A stretch of 64,000 nt of DNA from UBA1181 sp045226255 (GCA_045226255.1 JBGVCG010000030.1:10368-74367); one strand, 5' to 3'. Counted from the stretch's first letter, positions 35,516-45,860 are shown. Notes: generated by a model from the letters alone, not told the origin. Numbers and translations: made by a program.

Positions 35516-35575
35516 AAACAATCGTACACAGTAAATAGTAAATCGTAAATAGTAAATGGCAAATAGTTAAATAGT
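35516..35575. repeat. Degenerate AGTAAATAGTAAAT tandem stretch
   Basis: A 7-bp unit close to AGTAAAT is repeated about six times between the NosR-like stop and the YpfJ-type gene. It is one of several AT-rich short tandem stretches (also near 33438, 34331, 46683 and 50022). Confidence 0.7.
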
Positions 35576-35657
35576 AAATGCCATGTATCTAATGCGATAG
35601 GAGAAACATTCCCCTCAAAAAATATAAAGCAAGAAACTACTGATTAGAATAAATTTT

Positions 35658-35665
35658 TATCTTTG
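35658..35665 (+). promoter_or_regulatory. -7 box of the metallopeptidase gene
   Basis: TATCTTTG lies 23 bases before the ATG at 35688. The start would be near 35671. Confidence 0.6.
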
Positions 35666-35687
35666 CGAAACTTTAAAACTAAACGAC

Positions 35688-36554
35688 ATGAGATTAAACG
35701 GAAGAAGAGAAAGTTCAAATGTGGACGACCGCAGAAGAAGTGGTGCGGGGAAAGCAGGTTTAGGTATAGGTGGCGCTCTATTGATCGCAGCCATCACCTA
35801 CTTCACGACAGGAAACTTGGGTCAGGCGATCAGCACCGGTTTCCAAGTAGTACAATCATCAGGCTCCGGCACAAACAGCTCATACGAGCCAACAGAGGAA
35901 GAGAACGAGTTGGCCAAATTCACTAGCCAGATCTTAGCAGGAACAGAGGACATCTGGACGGATCAATTCCAAAAGATGGGCAAGACCTATCATGCGCCAC
36001 ACCTCGTCATGTTCCACGGAGCAGTCAACTCAGGTTGTGGTTCAGCTAGTTCATCCACAGGTCCGTTCTACTGTTCCGCAGACCAAACCGTATACATTGA
36101 CTTACAATTCTTCACGACGATGAAGTCGCAATTCGGAACAGCGGGCGACTTCGCATACGCATACGTCATCGCACACGAGGTGGGCCACCATGTGCAGAAC
36201 GAGTTAGGCATCCTCGGCCAGGTTCACCAGAAGATGAGCCAGGTATCCAAGACAGAATCCAACCAATACAGCGTGCGTCTCGAGTTGCAGGCAGACTTCC
36301 TTGCGGGAGTTTGGGCATACAACGACCACAAGAAATTCCAGTCATTGGAGGATGGAGACATCGAAGAGGGTTTGAGTATCGCCTCAAGAATTGGAGACGA
36401 CTATTTGCAGAAACAGGCTCAAGGCTACACCGTACCAGAGTCCTTCAACCACGGAACCTCCGCACAGCGTTCCCGTTGGCTGAAAAAGGGTGCTACCGGA
36501 GCTGACATTTCAGAAGGAAACAAGTTATTCCAACTCCCTTATAGCGATCTATAA
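35688..36554 (+). CDS. ypfJ: Neutral zinc metallopeptidase, YpfJ family
   Basis: The 288-residue protein has an N-terminal basic stretch, one TM anchor (about 22-42) and a periplasmic catalytic domain. The zinc site is HEVGHHVQ (His163, Glu164, His167). CGSASSSTGPFYCSADQTVYIDLQF (about 117-141) is the typical YpfJ segment with two cysteines. The third ligand is in the LELQADFLAGVWAY stretch (Glu/Asp, about 198-212). Substrates are unknown. It has its own promoter and terminator, so it is monocistronic. Confidence 0.92.
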   Translation: MRLNGRRESSNVDDRRRSGAGKAGLGIGGALLIAAITYFTTGNLGQAISTGFQVVQSSGSGTNSSYEPTEEENELAKFTSQILAGTEDIWTDQFQKMGKTYHAPHLVMFHGAVNSGCGSASSSTGPFYCSADQTVYIDLQFFTTMKSQFGTAGDFAYAYVIAHEVGHHVQNELGILGQVHQKMSQVSKTESNQYSVRLELQADFLAGVWAYNDHKKFQSLEDGDIEEGLSIASRIGDDYLQKQAQGYTVPESFNHGTSAQRSRWLKKGATGADISEGNKLFQLPYSDL

Positions 36555-36576
36555 CCGAGCGGATAAAAACAGAAAG

Positions 36577-36617
36577 TGGGGGTTGCTCAGTGAAAACTGG
36601 ACAACCCCCATTCTATT
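36577..36617 (+). terminator. Terminator after the YpfJ-type gene
   Basis: TGGGGGTTG (36577-36585) and CAACCCCCA (36602-36610) form a perfect 9-bp stem with a 16-base loop, followed by TTCTATT. The T tract is imperfect. Confidence 0.65.
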
Positions 36618-36770
36618 AGGGAATAGTCTTTCTGTATTATGATATATTCTATTCGCGTTTTGTTCAGCAGAGAGTCCACAACCCAATCGGCAAGGAATAC
36701 AACCACATGAGTTGGAGGGAAATATTCAGGGGAAGCAGGCGACAGACAAGCAGAAGTCACCTGCGTTCAA

Positions 36771-37607
36771 TTACTCATAATAGACGATCTCACGTCTAGT
36801 GATAAAGCGCACTTGGTCTTTCTTGACGTCGAATATCGTTTCCGTCACCCAATTACCATGGTCATCGTATTCATACACGCACTTAGCCTCCGCCAAGAGT
36901 TTGTCTTCGTACGGAATTGTCAAGGAAGAGGCAAGCAAGCCACGGTCGTCATACTCGAACAAGACCTTATAGCTGAGCAAGCCCTTGTGATAATGGCCCA
37001 CCTCAACAATCTGACCGCTCTCATTGTATGCAGAGACACGCTTTGAGAACTCCTCATTCTTATCGTTATAATCCGTTTCGGAGATTAAGTTTCCAGACTT
37101 ATTGTACTCATAGACACGGCGAAACACCAGTTCGCCATTCGCCCGCGTATGCTTATACTCACATTGACGGCCATTTCGGTCATACTCGTAAGAGTAGAGG
37201 TCTGACACATTACCGTTCTCGTCATGGCGCACCTCCTCCTTCTTGTTACCGTTACCATCATAGACGTTCACATTGACGCCAGAGACCTCACCCTCTTGGT
37301 TGAAGTTAGTCTCCTTCACACAGATACCATTCTCGTACTTATGCACGCTACGGCTGCTCAAACGATTGTCAATGTCATAGGATCGTTGCTCGGTAAGACC
37401 ACCATTACGGTTAAAGTTGTAGAACTCATTCCAAATTCGCTCCTCCATCACGTTATCAAACACAACGCTCGCGTCGTAGGTTTGAGAGTGGAGTGACTTA
37501 ACATTTCCTTTCAAGCCCAACGCATTAGGTACATTTTTCTGCTCCTCTTGACATTCCGTCAAAACAAACAAGGCCAATACGCCCCAAAACAATAATCTTT
37601 TTTTCAT
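36771..37607 (-). CDS. YD-repeat-like lipoprotein
   Basis: The 278-residue protein starts with a signal peptide ending LTEC (Cys19); Glu before the lipobox Cys is unusual. The mature part is built of about nine repeats of 20-24 residues with a Y-x-x-x-G-x motif (YNFNRNGGLTEQRSYD, YEYDRNGRQCEYKH, YEYNKSGNLISETDYN, FEYDDRGLLASSL, YEYDDHGNWVTET). These resemble the YD/RHS repeats of bacterial surface proteins, but there is no RHS core or toxin. It is probably surface-exposed. The downstream side is convergent with the YpfJ-type gene. Confidence 0.72.
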   Translation of the reverse strand: MKKRLLFWGVLALFVLTECQEEQKNVPNALGLKGNVKSLHSQTYDASVVFDNVMEERIWNEFYNFNRNGGLTEQRSYDIDNRLSSRSVHKYENGICVKETNFNQEGEVSGVNVNVYDGNGNKKEEVRHDENGNVSDLYSYEYDRNGRQCEYKHTRANGELVFRRVYEYNKSGNLISETDYNDKNEEFSKRVSAYNESGQIVEVGHYHKGLLSYKVLFEYDDRGLLASSLTIPYEDKLLAEAKCVYEYDDHGNWVTETIFDVKKDQVRFITRREIVYYE

Positions 37608-37796
37608 GCGATTCCTTTTTAAAACACCTTTTAAACACCTTATTACGTAAACACCTTACAAACATGTATCCGTAAATATATAAATAAAATTTCGGAAAAA
37701 CCAACATTTGAGAAGATAAATTTCACGGTGGATACGGCAAAAAATGACGAAAAAAGGATTAAAAGCGCTGGCCCTTAGCCCTTTGCGTCCCGCGAT

Positions 37797-40700
37797 TTAA
37801 TCTGACGTTTTCATGCCTATATGCACGATTCCACATTCCGTCCCCACCCGGACTATATATATTCCAGGGAAAGGGATAACAATATCCACCGCATCATCAG
37901 TTGCCGTTTCCTTGGCGACCATGGTTCCCACAGCGGAAAAGACCTCAACCAGTCCTCCCTTCTCCACATTCCGCAGGGATATTGTTTTGTCATACACATA
38001 GATCTGCGTCTTAGATTCATCGTCCATTGCCTCCTCCACAGAGACCGTTTCGCACGTCAGGCTACCATTAGGAGAGAGCGGCGTCGCAGTGAACACTGTA
38101 TCCCCGTCGGCACCCTCACAGATTCCGAAGAGGGTCATCTCGGAGCGTCCGTCCCCCACACGACCGAACGACTCATTCGTTCCATGAGACTCAAAAACGA
38201 TTGAATCCAAAAGGATCTCTTCGCCCCGATAGAAACCAGTTAGCGTGACGGTTTCCGCGGCGGACACACCCAGCTTGAAATTCAGGTGCAGCGGACCTTT
38301 CTCAGGCGTTTTATCCGCCCAAAGCAGTTTATACCCATGAGCAGGCACCACCGTCTCCGTAAATCCTTTAGGGATGGTGCACTTCACCGCCTTCGTCACG
38401 TTTTCGACAACCATTCCAGCCAAATCGACATTTCTATCGCCAGCATTGTACACCTCTATCCAATCCGGGAAATCACCCTTCTCATCAGCAAGGGTCGTGT
38501 TGGAGGCACAGACCTCGTTCAGGTAGAGATCCGTCGGCTTCACATAATCAGGGTCATATTCAAAGAACATCGTGATCTTCAACTCATTATCCTTCGCATA
38601 GGCAGTCAACGCACCACCGAGATACTTGCTGTTGTCATCGCTCCTGACCACCGTATCGTTGATGTTCCATCTTAATATTCTATAGCCCACAGGAACAATC
38701 GGCTCCACCTTCACCCGTGCCCCGGAATAGCGCCAAGTATTGTATTTCAAAGAATTAACCTCTCTCTTGTTCAGAAGGAACTTAAAATTAGGCGTCTCGT
38801 CATCAGGAAACACGGTTCTAATCTTCACAACCACAGAGTCATCTCCCAAGCCGAACCGTTCCTTCAGTTGGTCCACGACATACACCTTTCGCTCCTTGGC
38901 GAAGGAACGCATCTGCTCGACCGTCTCATCAAAAGCGGCCGGGTTGCCGGGAGCATCCAAGAAGGCTGCGTTCTTGATCGTCGCACACATATCGAGCCTC
39001 GTCAAATCCCAGATGGAATCGAGCTTTGTATCAATCCGTTCGTCAGTGAACTGATTCTCCAGCCTATCAAGATATCGGTCCAAGAACTGCCAACGGAAGT
39101 CCTCGTTTCGGAGGCAAGACCTGAGCAACACCCACATCGCCTCGACACCCTTCTCCTCCGTGGCGAACTTAATCATGTCCTTATCCACAGAGGTCGCCTT
39201 GGACAACCCGAAATCCGTATCATAAAGGATCCAACGGAATCTGCCCCCATCGTGTTTCCGCCACATCTTAATGTTATTAGAGACCCAATCGGTATTGCCA
39301 ACATATTGTTCAATAATCTGATAGTCAATATATTCATCAATATCCATCATCGTCGCCAACCGATCGTAGAAATCATCACGTTCATAGCTCTTGCTCACGT
39401 AGTCAATCATCACATTATAGGCTTCCTTCGTACCCGCCTCACAAGAATAGCCCACGCCCAAGAAATCGATCTCATCCACGTCGAGTCCATAGTTGTGGTA
39501 GACATAATCCTCATTGGAGCGCTCCGTCAGAATCATCATGCCGTAGAAGATACCATTCAGGTAGAACGCCACAGGTTGAGCCATCTGTCTGTCCAGGTTC
39601 ATACCGTCGCCAAGGCTTTGGATAAACATATCCCTCCATCGGGGCTGAACGTACGAGTAACCATTCCCGCCATTGCGCAAGGCAAGGCTCTTGTACTTCT
39701 TGTAATCACGAGCGGGGAAGAAGTTGTCGTATTGCATCTTAGACTTCCCAGACCGTTTGTTCGCCTTGATCTTCAAACTCTTCGCCACATGAATCCTTGT
39801 ACATCCGCCATAGACACCAATCTCAACCTCCTGATTATCCACCACTTCACCGTTTAGGATATATTCAAAATTGGCAGAGCGCATCCATTCACGGTTATAG
39901 TTGGCAGGGAAATCATAGCAACCGGAGATGATACCATTGGTCCCCTCCACATACAAGCCTAGGCTATCGCCAAAGACATCTTCGTTATTGGCGGAGAGGG
40001 AAACAACAGGGAGCCTATTCCCCACCCCTTTGCAAGCCTCATAAAACTTATCAGGGAGGATGAAGGTGCCCGTAAGGATCTCGCTGAACAGCAAGTCCTC
40101 CATATACGCCCTCGCACGCACGACGGTAGTCTGCTCGATCGGGAAGGCACCCTCGTACTTCGTTCCGTTCTCAGGAGTAGGCACGTCTCCATTCAGGGTG
40201 TAATAGATCTGTGCGCCCTCCGTTTCGCAAGCCAGCTCGACGCTCAACGCACCATCATACAATCCAGGCTTTCCGCTCTTGAATAAAGGTTTCGCCACCC
40301 TATTAGAGATCGACGTCGCCAATTCGTCATTCGGTTCGCCAGGCGTAGGAATCATGAATCCATCCTCGCAGTAGGCGATGTGCGGATATTGTTTCGGGTA
40401 AGGCAGTTCCAGCGTCTCGCCTCCATTAGAAAAAGAAATCATCCCCTTATCCGTAGAGAGTTTATGCCCCACGCTACCGACGTAACGAGGATGGACACGC
40501 ATGGCAGAGACACTACCCGACTCCACCTTGCCGAAGAACAGCAAGGAATAGCCGTTAGGGATGAGATGGGAAGAGTCCAGCACCACGCTCCAATCCGTCT
40601 GCCCCTCCTTCTCGTTGACCACAGTCCAGCCCTTCAGGTCGACAGCAGGTCCATCGTTATAGAACTCCACATAACCATCATAGTTATATTGATCACTGAC

Positions 40701-40808
40701 AACCGTAGCGACATTGTTCGTCATGATTTCCGAGATGCTCACTTTCGCATCCACAGTCATAACGCACAGCACCAATAGCAATATTTGAAACAGTACAACT
40801 TTCCTCAT
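37797..40808 (-). CDS. Large secreted CotH-kinase / lamin-tail protein
   Basis: The ATG at 40808 (1003 residues) is preferred over a TTG three codons upstream. A signal peptide (ending VDA) is followed by a lamin-tail domain (SISEIMTNNVATVV, residues about 25-150). Next is a chitobiase-like beta domain (AQIYYTLNGDVPTPENGTKYEG, about 195-245). The CotH kinase-like domain spans about 310-560 (KSLKIKANKRSG, GMMILTERSNEDYVYHNYG, YDTDFGLSKA). A second lamin-tail domain follows at about 770-890 (LNEVCASNTTLADEKGDFPDWIEVYNAG). It ends in a type IX-like tail (GGLVEVFSAVGTMVAKE ... GIYIVRVGTE). CotH domains phosphorylate spore-coat proteins or peptides in Bacillus; here the substrate is unknown. Confidence 0.88.
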   Translation of the reverse strand: MRKVVLFQILLLVLCVMTVDAKVSISEIMTNNVATVVSDQYNYDGYVEFYNDGPAVDLKGWTVVNEKEGQTDWSVVLDSSHLIPNGYSLLFFGKVESGSVSAMRVHPRYVGSVGHKLSTDKGMISFSNGGETLELPYPKQYPHIAYCEDGFMIPTPGEPNDELATSISNRVAKPLFKSGKPGLYDGALSVELACETEGAQIYYTLNGDVPTPENGTKYEGAFPIEQTTVVRARAYMEDLLFSEILTGTFILPDKFYEACKGVGNRLPVVSLSANNEDVFGDSLGLYVEGTNGIISGCYDFPANYNREWMRSANFEYILNGEVVDNQEVEIGVYGGCTRIHVAKSLKIKANKRSGKSKMQYDNFFPARDYKKYKSLALRNGGNGYSYVQPRWRDMFIQSLGDGMNLDRQMAQPVAFYLNGIFYGMMILTERSNEDYVYHNYGLDVDEIDFLGVGYSCEAGTKEAYNVMIDYVSKSYERDDFYDRLATMMDIDEYIDYQIIEQYVGNTDWVSNNIKMWRKHDGGRFRWILYDTDFGLSKATSVDKDMIKFATEEKGVEAMWVLLRSCLRNEDFRWQFLDRYLDRLENQFTDERIDTKLDSIWDLTRLDMCATIKNAAFLDAPGNPAAFDETVEQMRSFAKERKVYVVDQLKERFGLGDDSVVVKIRTVFPDDETPNFKFLLNKREVNSLKYNTWRYSGARVKVEPIVPVGYRILRWNINDTVVRSDDNSKYLGGALTAYAKDNELKITMFFEYDPDYVKPTDLYLNEVCASNTTLADEKGDFPDWIEVYNAGDRNVDLAGMVVENVTKAVKCTIPKGFTETVVPAHGYKLLWADKTPEKGPLHLNFKLGVSAAETVTLTGFYRGEEILLDSIVFESHGTNESFGRVGDGRSEMTLFGICEGADGDTVFTATPLSPNGSLTCETVSVEEAMDDESKTQIYVYDKTISLRNVEKGGLVEVFSAVGTMVAKETATDDAVDIVIPFPGIYIVRVGTECGIVHIGMKTSD

Positions 40809-40833
40809 ATTGTCCAAAATAACTAAATATCCG

Positions 40834-40841
40834 CAAAGCTA
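40834..40841 (-). promoter_or_regulatory. -7 box of the CotH-like gene
   Basis: CAAAGCTA on the plus strand reads TAGCTTTG on the minus strand. The start would be near 40830, 22 bases before the ATG at 40808, which makes the upstream TTG unlikely. Confidence 0.55.
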
Positions 40842-41240
40842 CAAACTTTATCACCTTCTATCGATAATTTTTGGGGGCATTACAATACAAAAGTTGGTAC
40901 CGATAATATGCATGGTTATCCTTCACACCGTATCCAACAGTCAGAATCATCTCCTACAAGATACATTGTAAAATCCCTATCAGAAGTAGTTATTAAATAA
41001 TCCTTAACAACTGAACTTTATCCAACTCTCCCTCTTTCAGAATGTTAGATATAAGCATATTGTTATTGGAATCGAGGTGAAAAATCTTCCCTAAAGCATA
41101 TTTTGAGATGACAAAGAGAGTAGAAAAAATGACGTCTATTTACCATCCGGAGCCAAAATAAGCCTTTCGTCCGCCTACCATCCCCGCCCCCTTTCCTCAC
41201 AAAAAAGAAAAGTTCGGTAATATATTCCAACGAAAAAATA

Positions 41241-41248
41241 TATATTTG
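41241..41248 (+). promoter_or_regulatory. -7 box of the hybrid two-component gene
   Basis: TATATTTG lies 30 bases before the ATG at 41278. No -33 was seen at the standard spacing. Confidence 0.5.
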
Positions 41249-41277
41249 CAACGCTAAAACCGAAAAACACAGGTCTA

Positions 41278-44200
41278 ATGATTGTCAAGAAGTCATTCGC
41301 GCACATATTGGCACTTATCGTTGCCATTATGCTCTGCACGCCTGAATCACGGGCGGGCATCAGCTATCGCATGGAGCGTATGGAGCGCTATTCGGCGGCG
41401 GAAGGACTATCGTCCAACATGACGCACGGCATGACGGAAGACTCTCTTGGTCACATCTGGGTTTGCACGGACTATGGGCTTTCACGTTTCGACGGAAGCC
41501 GCTTCAAACGATTCGAAAAGGGTGAATACCCCTCTATCCTCCGCAATGACTTCTTTTGCGCGGCAACCCAAAAGGATGGTTCCGTACTCATCGGAAGCTA
41601 CCTCGGCGTGGCGCTGAAATACGACGCCCGCAAGGACACTTTCCTTTTTATCGCCCCAAAAGATTTCGAAAAGACCTACTACAAACAGGTGTCCGGATTC
41701 TGCTCCGGGCAAAAAGGAGAGACCTACATGTGGACATCGGGCGGCATCTACCAATACGATCAGAATGAGGGTCGATTCACCACCGAAACACCAATTTACG
41801 AAATGACCAAGGACACGTTCATCTGCTCCATGTACGTGGACCCGAACAACCGCATTTGGATATGCACCTACAACTCACTGAAAATCGTACAACCCGACGG
41901 GAAACTGATCCGAAGGGACAAACTTGACTTGGGAGAGATGTATGCCAGCAAGGTCATCGCCCTCGACAAAAAGCATATCCTCATCACCTGCTTCTCCAAC
42001 AACCTGATTGAATATATCCTGTCTGACGATGGGCAAATCATCGATTCCAAGAAAATCAGGCTTCCTTTCTCCAACATCACCAGCGTACTGAAGGACAGGT
42101 CTGGCAGGATATGGTTCACCACGGACGGAAACGGACTTTGGTATACGGACGAGGAGTTGGCAGAGGCAACCAACTACGTGAACATCAGGCCGGCAGGATA
42201 CCCAAGCGACGCCATCAGCAAACTCTACTGCATCCAAGAGACAAAAGACGGCGACCTATGGATCGGCACCCAAAACACGGGTATATGGAGGTACAAAAAG
42301 AATAGAAGCAACCTGATCACATCGTCGCAAGATATTCCGTTCCCTGAAAAGATGTGCTCCGACTTCATCGAGACCGAAGACGGATCCATCTACGCCGTAT
42401 CCGACGGTGGCGGTCTATCATGGATCAGCAACGATCTCAAAACATTCGAACAGATACCTGGCAAAGCGGGTGAAAACAATCAAAACGCCCTCAGCATCGC
42501 ACAAGACGCCGACGGCAAGATATGGATAGCCACGTGGGGTGGCGGCATCCAAATATACGACCCGACAAGCAAGAGTTTCAAGCAAGAAAGATTCGAGGAG
42601 CTTAAATCCACACTCAGCTGTTTCTTCTCCGTCAATATCATGAAAAACAACGAGATATGGATCTGCACGGGAGGAGACGGACTCTATGTGAGAAGGGCGG
42701 ACGGACACTGGGAAAAGTTTCTGTTACCTTTCGGCGGCAACGAGTACGATATGTGGACCTACGGTGTCACTGAAGGAACCAACGGAACCCGCTGGATCAT
42801 CACCACACGCTCCATCTGGAGAGTCAACGGAACCAACCGAAAGCCTCTGATCGCAGACATATCCAAGCAGAAGGCACACGACCCGATCTGCATCAACGAC
42901 GCTGTATGCGACAAAGCGGGGAACCTCTACGTGGGGTGCGACCAAATCATCCTGAAGTTTTCGGAAAACGGAGAGCACTGCGACACGCTAAACTTCGTCC
43001 CGAAAGACAACTACTTCTCCATCGAACTATTGGCCAACAAGGAAATCATAGCCAGAGGAAACAAGGGCATATATAGAATCGACCTTGAAGGGAAGCAATA
43101 CACCGTCTACCCGTACGAATTCCACGCCAGCGGAACGGGGCGCTTCCGCATCCACGGCTCCATCGTCCTGAAAGATGGCAGGATCCTCTTCGGCACCAAA
43201 GAAGGATTCATCGTCGTCAACCTCAAACAGAAAGGGGAAGGCGTCAAGACCCACCACTTCGGCATAACCTGCGAGACCGTCAACAGTATCCCTTACAGGA
43301 AGACAAACATCCAACAAGTGACCAACGAGGATGGCTCCATCAAAGAGATGACAGTCAAATACGGGCAAACAGACCTGACATTTCGGGTAGACCTCGTGAA
43401 CTACTTCCCGAAAGAAATCATTTGCGATTATCAGCTAGAGGGACTTTCAGACAAATGGACGGAGACAGGCAGTGATCGAGGCATCAACTTCTCCTTCATA
43501 CCATCCGGCAACTATGTCCTGCACGTACGTAGCTATATCTCCGGAGAGGAGGACTCCGCAGAAGTAAGGGATGTGCAAATCACCGTACTGCCGCCATGGT
43601 GGCAGACCATCTGGTTTAAGATCGGCACCTCCCTCCTACTCGCCCTCCTGATAGGCACCATCCTCAACCTGCGCATCAGACGGTTGAAGAAAGAGCAGAT
43701 CGAACTGCAGAAGAAGGTGAAGGAACGCACCCACGAATTGGACGAGAAGAACACCGAACTACGATTAGTGTTGCAAGACAAAGACCGACTCATCTCCGTC
43801 ATCGCCCATGACCTGAAGAACCCGATGTTCGCCATCGTGGGTACGTTGGAACAGTTGAACAGCAAGGAAATCGAGGCGGATAACGAATACAAGAAAACAT
43901 TGAGAGACGTGCACCAATCCGCAGAGACACTCCAGAACGAGATGGTACGCCTCCTCGAATGGGCGAAAGCCAAAAAAGAGGAGATAGAGTGCAAGCACGA
44001 GGACGTCAACGTGGGCAACACGTTGCAGAATTTAGGACTGCTCTTAAGCGGACTCATCCGCAGCAAGGAGCAGACGCTCGACGTCACCTCACACACTGAG
44101 AACTGCGCATACGTCGACTCCAGAATGTTCAGCACCATCATCCGCAACCTCATCACCAACGCTGTCAAGTTCACTCCGAAGGGAGGACGCATCGCCTTGT

Positions 44201-45306
44201 CGGCATGGCAAAACGACGGGAAGATATACGTCAGTGTCGAAGACAACGGCGTGGGCATGAGCCAAGAGACATTGGAGCAAATCCGCAACAACGGAAACGT
44301 GCAGAGCACCTTAGGAACACAGGAAGAGAAAGGCTCCGGTCTCGGATTAGGGCTCTGCAAGGACTATCTCAAACGCATCAACGGTGAGATGGAGATCACG
44401 AGCAGACTCGGACAAGGCACCAAAATCACCATCTCCGTACCAGCATCCGAGCGCAAGGCAGAGGACGCCATCCTACACAAGGAGGAGAGCGGAGACGAGC
44501 ATCTGATAGACAAAGAACTGTTGGGAGGCAACACCGCCCTGATTGTGGAAGACGACCCTCTCATCCGGAAGAATATCCAACACACGCTAGAGCGGCACAT
44601 GACCGTCCTTTCAGCCAGCAACGGAGCCGAGGCCCTCGAAATAGCCAAGGAGAACGAACTGGACATTATCCTGAGCGACGTCGAGATGCCAGAGATGAAC
44701 GGAATAGAGATGAGCCGTGAGATGGCCAAGATGGACAACCTCTACGGTGTGCCACTCCTCTTTCTATCCGCCAAGACAGACGAGTCAGACCGACTGATGG
44801 GTCTCTTGACCGGTGCGGTGGACTACATCCCTAAACCGTTCAGTTCAAACGAGTTACTCATCAAAATTAACAATATCCTAAGCAACCGCAGAAAGCAACA
44901 GATACGCATCCTGCAGCAGAATATCAGCACGTTATCCACGGGAGGCGAGAATGGTGATACAGGCAAGGAAGAGGATAAAGAGGAGAAGATGAATCCATTC
45001 CTGCAAAGGATGGTGGACGAGATAGCCAAGAACTACAAGGAGAGCAACTTCTCCATCGAGACCTTGGCGGAGACGCTCAACGTGAGCCAATCAACATTAG
45101 CCAGAAAGATAAAATCCATCACAGGGAAGACCCCGATCGAGATACTCGTAGAGTACAGGTTGAATGCCGCGCTTTCACTGCTGAAATCAAACGAGGAAGG
45201 ACTGCAAATCAACGAGATAGCCTACGAATGCGGATTCACCGACCCAGCCTATTTCACGAGAAAATTCAAGGAATTCTTCGGGTATACGCCACGCACCGTG
45301 AAATAG
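41278..45306 (+). CDS. Hybrid two-component system sensor-regulator (one-piece)
   Basis: This 1342-residue protein combines sensor kinase and regulator in one chain. The signal/anchor is followed by a periplasmic region of Reg_prop-type propeller blades (for example SSNMTHGMTEDSLGHIWVCTDYGLSRF, about 46-72, and many GxIW repeats) and a Y_Y_Y domain (about 700-770). One TM lies near 782-803. The HisKA box IAHDLKNP contains His844, and the HATPase_c motifs are NLITNAVKF and GSGLGLGL. The receiver (about 1080-1200) has Asp1134 in LSDVEMP. The C terminus is an AraC-type helix-turn-helix (about 1240-1340). Such proteins usually control polysaccharide loci, but no SusC/SusD genes are nearby here. 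The divergent CotH-like gene is the nearest target. Confidence 0.95.
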   Translation: MIVKKSFAHILALIVAIMLCTPESRAGISYRMERMERYSAAEGLSSNMTHGMTEDSLGHIWVCTDYGLSRFDGSRFKRFEKGEYPSILRNDFFCAATQKDGSVLIGSYLGVALKYDARKDTFLFIAPKDFEKTYYKQVSGFCSGQKGETYMWTSGGIYQYDQNEGRFTTETPIYEMTKDTFICSMYVDPNNRIWICTYNSLKIVQPDGKLIRRDKLDLGEMYASKVIALDKKHILITCFSNNLIEYILSDDGQIIDSKKIRLPFSNITSVLKDRSGRIWFTTDGNGLWYTDEELAEATNYVNIRPAGYPSDAISKLYCIQETKDGDLWIGTQNTGIWRYKKNRSNLITSSQDIPFPEKMCSDFIETEDGSIYAVSDGGGLSWISNDLKTFEQIPGKAGENNQNALSIAQDADGKIWIATWGGGIQIYDPTSKSFKQERFEELKSTLSCFFSVNIMKNNEIWICTGGDGLYVRRADGHWEKFLLPFGGNEYDMWTYGVTEGTNGTRWIITTRSIWRVNGTNRKPLIADISKQKAHDPICINDAVCDKAGNLYVGCDQIILKFSENGEHCDTLNFVPKDNYFSIELLANKEIIARGNKGIYRIDLEGKQYTVYPYEFHASGTGRFRIHGSIVLKDGRILFGTKEGFIVVNLKQKGEGVKTHHFGITCETVNSIPYRKTNIQQVTNEDGSIKEMTVKYGQTDLTFRVDLVNYFPKEIICDYQLEGLSDKWTETGSDRGINFSFIPSGNYVLHVRSYISGEEDSAEVRDVQITVLPPWWQTIWFKIGTSLLLALLIGTILNLRIRRLKKEQIELQKKVKERTHELDEKNTELRLVLQDKDRLISVIAHDLKNPMFAIVGTLEQLNSKEIEADNEYKKTLRDVHQSAETLQNEMVRLLEWAKAKKEEIECKHEDVNVGNTLQNLGLLLSGLIRSKEQTLDVTSHTENCAYVDSRMFSTIIRNLITNAVKFTPKGGRIALSAWQNDGKIYVSVEDNGVGMSQETLEQIRNNGNVQSTLGTQEEKGSGLGLGLCKDYLKRINGEMEITSRLGQGTKITISVPASERKAEDAILHKEESGDEHLIDKELLGGNTALIVEDDPLIRKNIQHTLERHMTVLSASNGAEALEIAKENELDIILSDVEMPEMNGIEMSREMAKMDNLYGVPLLFLSAKTDESDRLMGLLTGAVDYIPKPFSSNELLIKINNILSNRRKQQIRILQQNISTLSTGGENGDTGKEEDKEEKMNPFLQRMVDEIAKNYKESNFSIETLAETLNVSQSTLARKIKSITGKTPIEILVEYRLNAALSLLKSNEEGLQINEIAYECGFTDPAYFTRKFKEFFGYTPRTVK

Positions 45307-45413
45307 CGGTCGAGGCAAGAGCGGGGAGCCATCATGGAAGGGCTAAAAAAACCATGAAATCAATCATCATAAACCACCCTATTTACGACAAAAATTCGTA
45401 AATTCGCGGACGT

Positions 45414-45836
45414 ATGGGTAGGATAATGGCCATAGATTACGGAAGGAAGAGAGTGGGCGTCGCAGTGACCGACCCCTGTCAGATCATTGCGAACGGGTTA
45501 TGCACCGTTCCCACCAACGACATACTCCGTTTCATCGAGGAATACACAAAGAAAGAGACAGTCGAGCTCATCGTGGTGGGGCAACCCAAGACCATGAAAA
45601 ACGAGCCATCCGAATCGATGAAGTACATCACCCCCTTCGTCAATGCGTTGAAGAAAAGATTGCCACAGATACCCATCACCATGTACGACGAGCGGTTCAC
45701 GTCCGTATTAGCCCACAAGACCATGCTTGACGGAGGGCTGAGGAAGAAGGACCGGCAAGACAAAGCCCTGGTAGACGAGATAAGCGCCACCATCATCCTA
45801 CAATCCTACATGGAGAGCAAGAAATTCACAATGTGA
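45414..45836 (+). CDS. ruvX: Putative pre-16S rRNA nuclease / Holliday junction resolvase RuvX (YqgF)
   Basis: The 140-residue RNase H-fold protein opens with IMAIDYGRKRVGVAV (Asp8 as first acidic residue). VVGQPKTMKNEPSES (about 57-71), YDERFTSVLA (about 91-100) and the C-terminal DEISATIILQSYM (about 122-134) complete the conserved site. It processes 16S rRNA ends. It is 24 bases upstream of def. A TAAATTCG box lies 7 bases before the ATG, so its leader would be almost absent. Confidence 0.92.
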   Translation: MGRIMAIDYGRKRVGVAVTDPCQIIANGLCTVPTNDILRFIEEYTKKETVELIVVGQPKTMKNEPSESMKYITPFVNALKKRLPQIPITMYDERFTSVLAHKTMLDGGLRKKDRQDKALVDEISATIILQSYMESKKFTM

Positions 45837-45860
45837 GAATAAACAAAACATTATAAGAAA

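Larger units (their letters stand above)
40809..41277. other. 469-base gap between divergent CotH-like and hybrid-regulator genes
   Basis: Both genes start from this region. -7 boxes are at 40834-40841 (minus) and 41241-41248 (plus). The middle (about 40865-41100) is AT-rich and has no gene. No obvious paired direct repeats for an AraC-type regulator were found by eye. Confidence 0.5.

Noticed and set aside
38868..39857. 329-residue open frame on the plus strand
   Set aside because: It is antisense to the CotH-like gene, which has clear domains. The frame is open only because of codon bias.
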